Shown here: positions 13,753 through 19,246 of the stretch, in pieces
How the letters are laid out: each line of letters begins with the position of its first letter
Numbering within the stretch: position 1 is the first letter of the stretch
Virus record (IMG/VR): IMGVR_UViG_3300032893_000186
Coordinates: 1-35,909 of that record
Reading direction: 5' to 3' (one strand)
Origin: a virus
Length of the DNA stretch: 35,909 nt
Notes under the pieces: generated by a model
Seen by the model: the letters and a program-made list of their open reading frames with translations, nothing else
Told to the model about the DNA's origin: nothing
Database searches by the model: none
Program-made: the position numbers and the translations under genes

Positions 13753-13887
13753 ATGGAAACAATAGAGGAAATCAGTAAAAAACTTTCAAAACAAAATGAA
13801 ATTTTAGCATGGAAACTCAAAAATCAATTAGACAAAGCAGACAAGATAAAAAAATTAATAAAAGAACTATATCAGCTTACACAATGA
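13753..13887 (+). CDS. Small coiled-coil protein (44 aa)
   Basis: A 44-residue, Lys-rich, fully helical sequence (IEEISKKLSKQNEILAWKLKNQLDKADKIKKLIKEL) with a heptad-like pattern. It shares ATGA with the YkgJ-type gene that follows. Not recognised. Confidence 0.5.
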   Translation: METIEEISKKLSKQNEILAWKLKNQLDKADKIKKLIKELYQLTQ

Positions 13888-14336
13888 AGGAAAAAAATAG
13901 AATACTTGATGCAGAATTTTTAAGAAAAAATAATCTTCATATCTTAGGGATGAATGTTAATCTTTATGGATTGGATTACAAAGGTAAAAAGTATCTTGTT
14001 GTCAGAGAAGGATTTTGTGACCCTAAGAAATGCAATTCTGCATGCTGCAAGTTAGTCTGTTTTAATGACAATGAAAAAAAGAAATCTTACTGGAAAAACT
14101 TCTTTGATGAAGGGAAGTTTGCTTTTATCTTAAAAAGAAAATGCAAAATGTTAAAAAGAAATGGGCTTTGCAAACTATGGGGAAAAAATCTCCCTGGAGC
14201 TTGTCAGCAGTTTCCTCATCCTGAAGATGCAGTTTATTTAGAAAATTCAGACAAATGCTCTTTTCAATTCAGGCTCATCGGAGAATGGTTCGAAACTAAA
14301 AAAACTTTAAAAAATGTCAGAAGAAAAAAAAGATGA
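13884..14336 (+). CDS. YkgJ-type Cys-cluster protein
   Basis: A 150-residue protein from ATG 13884, which overlaps the previous stop by ATGA. The upstream ATG 13809 is in frame but would overlap by 79 nt. Cysteines are arranged as C-x4-C-x3-CC-x3-C (FCDPKKCNSACCKLVC), then C-x(n)-L-K-R-N-G-L-C-K-L-W-x(n)-PGACQQFP, which fits the YkgJ/CxxCxxCC family that ends in RPxxCRxFP. Such proteins are thought to bind zinc or iron-sulphur; their role is not established. A second member lies at 18714. Confidence 0.6.
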   Translation: MKEKNRILDAEFLRKNNLHILGMNVNLYGLDYKGKKYLVVREGFCDPKKCNSACCKLVCFNDNEKKKSYWKNFFDEGKFAFILKRKCKMLKRNGLCKLWGKNLPGACQQFPHPEDAVYLENSDKCSFQFRLIGEWFETKKTLKNVRRKKR

Positions 14337-14616
14337 AGTAGTTAACCTTTTAAGAAAGCTCTCAACTCAAGACGAAAGATTTGAGGTCACAATGAGCATG
14401 CTCAATGACTTAATCTTAGCTATGCAAACGGTTCTGAATGTTTTAATCAAGAAAAAGGTTTTTACAGAAAAAGAATTTATAGCAGAAAAAAACAAAGTCT
14501 ACAAAGATGCATGTGAAAATCTAAAGAAAAACAGAAAAGAAATAATCAATGCAGCAGAAAAATTAACTAAAGAAAGACTTGAAGAAAATAAGAAAAATAC
14601 AAACTATGCGGGATGA
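14314..14616 (+). CDS. Helical hypothetical protein
   Basis: A 100-residue protein with probable coiled coil throughout (NLLRKLSTQDERFEVTMSMLNDLILAMQTVLNVL..., then a Lys/Glu-rich helix). It overlaps the YkgJ-type gene by 23 nt and the HNH gene by a few codons. Not recognised. Confidence 0.45.
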   Translation: MSEEKKDEVVNLLRKLSTQDERFEVTMSMLNDLILAMQTVLNVLIKKKVFTEKEFIAEKNKVYKDACENLKKNRKEIINAAEKLTKERLEENKKNTNYAG

Positions 14617-14845
14617 AAGACTTAAACTCTGGAGACAAGCTGTTTTAATAAGAGATAACTTTACTTGTCAAAAATGCAAAAAGAGGAATACTCCTTTCAT
14701 GTTAGAAGCTCATCACAAGATAAGCCCTAATCAGAGACCAGATTTGAAGTATGACATAAAAAATGGAGAAACCAGATGCAAGAATTGCCACAGAAAAGAA
14801 AAATCCTCTAAAGTCTGGTTCATACTTAACAAAAGACGGCTATAG
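14606..14845 (+). CDS. HNH endonuclease
   Basis: A 79-residue protein from ATG 14606 (ATG 14579 is also in frame). The order W-R-x-A-V-L-I-R-D-N-F-T-C-Q-K-C, L-E-A-H-H-K-I-S-P, N-G-E-T-R-C-K-N-C-H is a complete HNH with two CxxC zinc knuckles (QKC and KNC) and the catalytic HH. Small phage HNH enzymes near terminase genes help DNA packaging or act as homing nucleases. It precedes and overlaps a second, different HNH gene in another frame. Confidence 0.75.
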   Translation: MRDERLKLWRQAVLIRDNFTCQKCKKRNTPFMLEAHHKISPNQRPDLKYDIKNGETRCKNCHRKEKSSKVWFILNKRRL

Positions 14846-15131
14846 AATGATTTACAAGCCCGGATATCGTTCTTCTAATCAGAATAATTATTGCCTTGAA
14901 CATCGCTACGTTGTCGAGCTCTACATCGGGAGATTTCTCAAGAAAAAAGAAGCGGTTCATCATTTAAATTCAAAAAGAACAGACAATAGAATTTCTAATT
15001 TAATGTTATTCAGTTCACAAAAAGCTCACAAAACTTTTGAAAATAGATTAAGACGAGAAGGATGGACGCATTATCTAAGACTTCAAGTCCGGGACAGATG
15101 GGTTCCTTATAAGCGAAAAGTATTTAAATAA
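14763..15131 (+). CDS. HNH homing-endonuclease-like protein
   Basis: A 122-residue protein. DGYRMIYKPGYRSS-(x)n-LEHRYVVELYIGRFLKKKEAVHHLNSKRTDNRISNLMLF matches the HNH_3/homing pattern (GY...P, EHR-x-V-x-E-x-x-L-G-R, VHH-(x)n-DNRxxNL). A start at 14847 would lose DGYR, which is part of the conserved block. The start at 14763 keeps it but overlaps the previous gene by 83 nt. The two HNH frames may instead be one gene split by a frameshift. Confidence 0.65.
   Translation: MEKPDARIATEKKNPLKSGSYLTKDGYRMIYKPGYRSSNQNNYCLEHRYVVELYIGRFLKKKEAVHHLNSKRTDNRISNLMLFSSQKAHKTFENRLRREGWTHYLRLQVRDRWVPYKRKVFK
15121..15130 (+). promoter_or_regulatory. TATA box TATTTAAATA
   Basis: Ends 20 nt before ATG 15150 and overlaps the end of the HNH-like gene. 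Predicts a leaderless transcript for the small membrane protein and the ParB-Mom-terminase block behind it. Confidence 0.6.
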
Positions 15132-15149
15132 AGCAATAGATAAATTACT

Positions 15150-15269
15150 ATGGTAAAACAAAACATCTTAGAAAAGATTTTATTGTTCTTTTTATCAGTC
15201 TTAGGGACTGCAGCGTTTGTTTCATTCTTAATCTGGCTCTTGGTTATCATGTGGAGAGCTATTTTATAA
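15150..15269 (+). CDS. Single-span membrane microprotein (39 aa)
   Basis: A 39-residue protein: short basic N-terminus (MVKQNILEK) followed by a near-continuous hydrophobic stretch (ILLFFLSVLGTAAFVSFLIW...). It has a well-placed TATA box and ends one base before the ParB-like ATG. Function unknown; a small holin, or an anchor protein, is possible. Confidence 0.5.
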   Translation: MVKQNILEKILLFFLSVLGTAAFVSFLIWLLVIMWRAIL

Positions 15270-15270
15270 A

Positions 15271-15825
15271 ATGGAAATAGAAACAATAAAGAATACAGAA
15301 TTAAAGCACTTTGAAGGAAACCCGAGAAAAATCTCTGATGAAGAATTAGAAAAACTCAAAAGAAGTTTAATTCAATTTTCTTTTGTCGAGCCTTTAGTGA
15401 TTGATGAAAATAACGTAGTAATCGGCGGAAATCAAAGACTTTTAGCTTCTACTAAATTATCAGAAGAGGGAAAACAATTCACTACAATAGAAGATGAAAA
15501 AGGAAATCCTGTTTCTATTGATTTAAGCTTAATTCCTTGCTACAGAGCAAAAGGATTAACTGAAGCAAGAAAGAAAGCCCTGAATGTTGCTCTCAATAAA
15601 ATAAGCGGGGAATTTGACTTAGAGAAACTTCCTGAGTTTATCAAGTCTATAGAGGATGAAGACAAAGACGCTGTAGTTCTAACCGGTTTTGATGAAGACG
15701 AAATTACAGCAATGTTTGAAGAACCAGAGTTAGCTACAGAACCAGTGAGCGAAGACGAACAAGGTGACTTAGACAGCAACTTAATCAAGTGCCCCAAATG
15801 CGGACATGAGTTCAGTAAATATTAA
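15271..15825 (+). CDS. ParB/sulfiredoxin-domain protein with C-terminal zinc knuckle
   Basis: A 184-residue protein. Residues ~17-60 (NPRKISDEELEKLKRSL...EPLVIDENNVVIGGNQRLLA) match the ParB/Srx nucleotide-binding core including the GGxxR box (GGNQR, 52-56). A helical region (KALNVALNKISGEFDLEKLPEFI) follows, and the C-terminus has CPKCGHEF, suggesting a half zinc ribbon. Phage ParB-like proteins of this type frequently neighbour DNA-modification and packaging genes. Here it overlaps the Mom-like gene by 20 nt, arguing for a joint role in DNA modification or packaging. Confidence 0.75.
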   Translation: MEIETIKNTELKHFEGNPRKISDEELEKLKRSLIQFSFVEPLVIDENNVVIGGNQRLLASTKLSEEGKQFTTIEDEKGNPVSIDLSLIPCYRAKGLTEARKKALNVALNKISGEFDLEKLPEFIKSIEDEDKDAVVLTGFDEDEITAMFEEPELATEPVSEDEQGDLDSNLIKCPKCGHEFSKY

Positions 15826-16507
15826 ACTAAACTGGTGCAGTCATCAAGCTGCAGAATTTGCATGCAAGTTTTATCATTATTCTAAATGCATGCCTTCTCC
15901 GCCAACTGTTCGCATAGGCGTCTGGGAAAATAATAAATTCATAGGAGTTATAATTTTCTCAAGAGGAGCAAGTTCAAACATCGGAAAACCTTTTAAGTTA
16001 AATCAAAACGAAATAGTTGAACTGACAAGAATAGCTTTAAAGTCTCATCAAACACCGGTTACAAAGTTTCTATCTATTGCAATAAAAATGCTAAAAAAAC
16101 ACTCACCGGGAATAAAATTGATTGTTTCTTACGCGGACCCTAATCAAGGTCACTTAGGTAAAATCTATCAAGCATCAAACTGGATTTACACTGGACAAAC
16201 AGTAAAAACTACATTATATTTTGACAAAACCGGAAAAAAATTTCATTCAAGACAAGTCTCAGAAAAAGGATTTAACAAACAATACGGAGAAAGAAGAACT
16301 TGTCCTAAGCCTTCTCAGTTAAGACACGTAAGACAATTAGGAAAGCATAAATATTTATACCCTTTAGACAACTTAGTTAAATCATCAATACTTAAATATA
16401 AAAAAGAGTATCCTAAATGCGAGCTTAGTTTAACAGCAGAACAGTCTTCTCTCCAGAAGAAAAGCGAAGGTTCAACTCCTATCAGCTCGCACCAAATTAT
16501 TCAATAA
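15806..16507 (+). CDS. Mom-like DNA-modification GNAT protein
   Basis: A 233-residue protein. The pattern HYSKCMPSPPTVRIGVWENNKFIGVIIFSRGAS, ELTRIALKS, LKLIVSYADPNQGHLGKIYQASNWIYTG (Tyr-Ala-Asp-Pro at ~109-112) is that of the Mom family, whose Mu member converts adenine to N6-carbamoylmethyladenine to block restriction. The GNAT-type core occupies residues ~1-150. The last ~45 residues are low in conservation signals; about 25 of them are encoded by the tRNA-like element at 16419. Overlap with the ParB-like gene suggests one operon. Chemistry in this virus is inferred from family only. Confidence 0.75.
   Translation: MSSVNIKLNWCSHQAAEFACKFYHYSKCMPSPPTVRIGVWENNKFIGVIIFSRGASSNIGKPFKLNQNEIVELTRIALKSHQTPVTKFLSIAIKMLKKHSPGIKLIVSYADPNQGHLGKIYQASNWIYTGQTVKTTLYFDKTGKKFHSRQVSEKGFNKQYGERRTCPKPSQLRHVRQLGKHKYLYPLDNLVKSSILKYKKEYPKCELSLTAEQSSLQKKSEGSTPISSHQIIQ
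16419..16494 (+). tRNA. tRNA-like element embedded in the Mom-like coding sequence
   Basis: Perfect 7-bp acceptor GCGAGCT/AGCTCGC, TA at 8-9, D-arm GTT...AAC, T-loop TTCAACT, discriminator A and encoded CCA. Between D-arm and T-arm the length is that of an intron-less tRNA, giving T33 and CTC (Glu) at 34-36. However the anticodon arm pairs well only in a shifted register (TCTTC/GAAGA, 6-nt loop), and the T-stem has a bulged A. The whole element is in frame inside the Mom-like gene. It may be a tRNA mimic or decayed tRNA rather than a decoding tRNA. Confidence 0.55.
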
Positions 16508-16519
16508 CAGACCATCAAA

Positions 16520-17017
16520 ATGCCATCAAAAATAGAGGTTCAGTTGATAGAGGATTTAAGTGATTTCCCTAAGAAGCTTAGAAGAAAGAGAATACTTAAT
16601 TTTTTCAAGTCTCAGGGCTCAACAGACTTCTCTCAAAGATTTTTAGCTAAGTCTTTTAATTTAGACCAAGAAACAATTGCAAGAGATTTGAAAGCAATGC
16701 CTAATGAAATTCACAAAATAGATGCAAGAAAAATAATGTTTGAGTTCACTGTATTGAAAAGCAAATGCTCAAAAGAACTTTTAAGGATTATAAACAGCAA
16801 AGAAGCGAAGCCTTTCGAGAAGGTCGCTGCAATGAAAGAAGCACTTACAATAGCAGACAAAGAAATAAATAATGCAGCAAAGTTAGGATTTATTGAACTT
16901 CCTTCACAGCAGATAGAGATAACTGAAAACAAAAAAGTTTTATTCTTTTCAATAATTAAACAAGCCAGTGAACAAAATGATGAACGTAGAAGAATATGCC
17001 TTGAGGAAAGTCAGTAA
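16520..17017 (+). CDS. Putative small terminase / HTH protein
   Basis: A 165-residue basic protein. Residues ~20-60 (RRKRILNFFKSQGSTDFSQRFLAKSFNLDQETIARDLKAM) read as a helix-turn-helix, followed by a long helical region (CSKELLRIINSKEAKPFEKVAAMKEALTIADKEIN) suited to ring assembly. It precedes and overlaps the large terminase by 41 nt, which is the usual position of the small subunit that recognises packaging sites. Sequence alone does not prove TerS. Confidence 0.6.
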   Translation: MPSKIEVQLIEDLSDFPKKLRRKRILNFFKSQGSTDFSQRFLAKSFNLDQETIARDLKAMPNEIHKIDARKIMFEFTVLKSKCSKELLRIINSKEAKPFEKVAAMKEALTIADKEINNAAKLGFIELPSQQIEITENKKVLFFSIIKQASEQNDERRRICLEESQ

Positions 17018-18350
17018 TCTATCTCAGTCTTTTAAGTTTTTCAACAGAGAGATTATTTCAGACGCTTATGGAGAGGAATATAAAATAGCTCCGCATACTG
17101 ACAAATGGGCTGATATTCTTCAGTTCAACAAGAGAGCTGCAATTCTCAGTGCAAGATTGCATCTTAAAAGCACAACACTTTATCATTATCTTGCCTGGGA
17201 ACTTTTAAGAAATCCTCAGAGAGATATAGAAGTCCTTTATCTTTCATACAAATCAGACATGGCTCAGTATCATACAAAGAAGATTAAAGAATTAATCAAA
17301 AGGCATCCGCTTTTTCAAGATTACAAGGACATGACAACAGCAGAAGGAATTTTAAAATTCAGCATAGATGAAGTTCATAAATTCACAGTTGAACCAGAAG
17401 GAATACTTTCATTCAAAAGAGGAAGACACCCGGATATCGTTATCTGTGACGATATACTTGCAGACCCAAGTCAGGAATTAAATCTTCAAATCATAAACAA
17501 AATAACAAGAATAGTCTTCGAGGATGTAATGAACTTGCCTAAGAAAGAAGGAAAGTTATTCATAGCCGGGACATCAGCTCATCAAGAAGATGTATTTTTT
17601 CAAATCAAAAAGAAAGCACTTGACTTTAACTGGTCTGAATGGAAAGCAATTACAAACGAAATAACTCATGAAGTCCTCTGGAAAGAACAGTTTCCTTACG
17701 ACTGGTTAATTCAAAAAAGAAAGCAAAACGAGAAAGCGTTTAATAAAGAATTTATGTGTAGTCCAGTTTACTCAGAGGATGCATTTTTTACAAGAGACCA
17801 GTTGAACAAAATAATAGATACAGAATTAAAAAAGACTGTTTCTTACGAGGGAGACTTAGACATTCTCGCTGGTTTAGACATCGGAAAGCACGCTCATCCT
17901 TCACACTTCGCAGTGTTCAAGAAAGAAAACAATGTTTATACTGAATTATATCACGAGTTTTTTGACAATGTAGATTACAAAGACCAAGTGAAGAGAATAA
18001 ATGAACTAATCGGAACATTACGTATAGACAAAGTTTACTTTGATAACACTCGAAATGAGTTTGAACCTTTTTTAGAGCAAGGAATAATAGACAAAAATAT
18101 CTGGGTTCCTGAAGTGTTTTCATTGAAAAGAAAGAACTTCTTAGCTCATAACTTTTTTACATTAGCTACAAATGAAAGAATTAAATTAATAAATGATGAT
18201 AGACAATTTCAGAGCATACTGGCTGTAAACAATGATTTAGATGCCTTAGAGAGCTCTGAAGGTCATGGTGATGCCTTCTGGAGCATTAGTTTAGCTGTTC
18301 AAGAAAAAGCTCCAATGCAAGGCGGAATACTCACGAATTTCGATTTGTGA
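16977..18350 (+). CDS. terL: Terminase large subunit
   Basis: A 457-residue protein. An N-terminal ATPase has a divergent Walker A-like segment (LSARLHLKSTT, ~57-67, lacking the usual GxGKS glycines) and Walker B DIVICDD (~153-159). The C-terminal RNase H-like nuclease has three acidic positions at LDIGKHA (D301), VYFDNT (D356) and GHGDAF (D432). This is the packaging motor and headful or cos nuclease. The start may be ATG 16977 or 16980; the GTG at 16968 is less likely. It overlaps the putative small subunit. The tRNA gene starts 4 nt after its stop. Confidence 0.9.
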   Translation: MMNVEEYALRKVSNLSQSFKFFNREIISDAYGEEYKIAPHTDKWADILQFNKRAAILSARLHLKSTTLYHYLAWELLRNPQRDIEVLYLSYKSDMAQYHTKKIKELIKRHPLFQDYKDMTTAEGILKFSIDEVHKFTVEPEGILSFKRGRHPDIVICDDILADPSQELNLQIINKITRIVFEDVMNLPKKEGKLFIAGTSAHQEDVFFQIKKKALDFNWSEWKAITNEITHEVLWKEQFPYDWLIQKRKQNEKAFNKEFMCSPVYSEDAFFTRDQLNKIIDTELKKTVSYEGDLDILAGLDIGKHAHPSHFAVFKKENNVYTELYHEFFDNVDYKDQVKRINELIGTLRIDKVYFDNTRNEFEPFLEQGIIDKNIWVPEVFSLKRKNFLAHNFFTLATNERIKLINDDRQFQSILAVNNDLDALESSEGHGDAFWSISLAVQEKAPMQGGILTNFDL

Positions 18351-18353
18351 TGC

Positions 18354-18491
18354 TGCGAGATAGGGTAGCGGTTATCCCATTGCCCCCATATAGAGACTTC
18401 GGGTTTCCCGAGCAAAGTTTCCCTGGTTTGACTTTGTTCCCGAGGCTCTCGAGATAGGCAAAGACCGGCGGTTCAAATCCGTCTCTCGCAA
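18354..18491 (+). tRNA. Intron-containing tRNA, apparent CAT anticodon
   Basis: Acceptor TGCGAGA/TCTCGCA (7 bp), D-arm GGG/CCC with GG in the loop, anticodon stem TTGCC/GGCAA, variable AGACC, T-arm GGCGG-TTCAAAT-CCGTC, discriminator A491. A 65-nt insertion (18391-18455) lies at the canonical archaeal 37/38 site and folds on itself (CTTCGGG/CCCGAGG, CAAAGT/ACTTTG). The spliced loop reads C-C-C-A-T-A-A, giving CAU (Met or Ile2), but position 33 is C rather than U, and I could not find a canonical bulge-helix-bulge. No CCA is encoded. Confidence 0.65.
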
Positions 18492-18498
18492 TACGGAG

Positions 18499-18546
18499 AT
18501 TGCATCGAGGAGTTTTGGTTAACACCTCTTTTCGCCTTGATGCAAT
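18499..18546 (+). repeat. Hairpin between tRNA and next gene
   Basis: ATTGCATC pairs with GATGCAAT (8 bp) and an inner GAGG/CCTC extends the stem. It begins 7 nt after the tRNA and ends 12 nt before ATG 18559. It could be a 3' processing signal, a regulatory leader or a small RNA. Confidence 0.5.
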
Positions 18547-18558
18547 TTCCTAACAAAA

Positions 18559-18756
18559 ATGAAAACATGCTTAGTTTGCTTCAAAGAAATAAAAAAAATA
18601 ATATCAAAAAATTCAGTAAGAAAGAAATATTATGTTTACGATGGTCATGTCAATGGAAAACTTAGTTTTTGCAGAGACTGCTGGATTGAAATAGTCAAAG
18701 GAGTTGAAAAAGAATGGAAGAAAAAACAAGAGATGAATTATACAAAAGAGGATTAG
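18559..18756 (+). CDS. Zinc-knuckle protein (65 aa)
   Basis: A 65-residue basic protein: CLVC at 4-7 and CRDC at about 37-40 bracket a beta-rich middle; the C-terminal helix is Lys-rich. Probably one zinc ribbon. It overlaps the YkgJ-type gene by 43 nt. Function unknown. Confidence 0.5.
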   Translation: MKTCLVCFKEIKKIISKNSVRKKYYVYDGHVNGKLSFCRDCWIEIVKGVEKEWKKKQEMNYTKED

Positions 18757-19223
18757 AATACTTTTACAAAGAAGATAAAATATTTTATCCGAAACTAAAC
18801 ATAGAGCAAGGGACAAAAGTCGCTCAATTTTTGTTCTCTAAATTTAAATGCTCTCACTGCGGGATATGCTGCGAAGGGAATTTAAACAGAAAATTCTTCA
18901 GGCAAGACATGGATAAAATCTGCAAGTTTCTTAATATTAGTCACAAGCAATTCAAGAAAAACAATACAGTAATGTTCAATAAGCATGGCGGTAAATGGTT
19001 AGGAAAATGCCCTTATCATGAAAATAACAAGTGTTCTATCTGGGATGCGAGACCTCTTGTTTGCAGACAGTTTCCTTTTAATCACATAGTTCAAGAAAAC
19101 AATGAAATAAAATTCATCCCTCAGTCTTTCTGCAAGCCTTACATCATTCTGCTTTATATAATCTTTTGTCAAGACATCACGCAAGAACAACGAGTAAATT
19201 ATTTAAAGGACTTTGATTTATAG
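18714..19223 (+). CDS. YkgJ-type Cys-cluster protein (second copy)
   Basis: A 169-residue protein. KCSHCGICCEG, then D-x-x-K-I-C-K-F-L-N, GKCPYHENNKCSIWDARPLVCRQFPF: a full CxxCxxCC ... C-x(n)-C-x-I-x-x-x-R-P-x-x-C-R-x-F-P signature of the YkgJ family, closer to consensus than the copy at 13884. The family is thought to bind zinc or iron-sulphur; its function is unresolved. Its 3' end contains the promoter-like element of the portal gene. Confidence 0.75.
   Translation: MEEKTRDELYKRGLEYFYKEDKIFYPKLNIEQGTKVAQFLFSKFKCSHCGICCEGNLNRKFFRQDMDKICKFLNISHKQFKKNNTVMFNKHGGKWLGKCPYHENNKCSIWDARPLVCRQFPFNHIVQENNEIKFIPQSFCKPYIILLYIIFCQDITQEQRVNYLKDFDL
19194..19207 (+). promoter_or_regulatory. GTAAATTATTTAAA inside the end of the YkgJ-type gene
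   Basis: An exact copy of the late promoter lying within coding sequence (codons for ...RVNYLK). It ends 40 nt before the portal ATG 19247, longer than the leaderless spacing, predicting a leader of about 15-20 nt, or it may be fortuitous. Confidence 0.4.
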
Positions 19224-19246
19224 AATTATCACTTGAATTTCATGCT

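Noticed and set aside
13809-13883. N-terminal extension of the first YkgJ-type protein
   Set aside because: The segment overlaps the coiled-coil gene by 79 nt, while ATG 13884 gives an ATGA junction like its neighbours.
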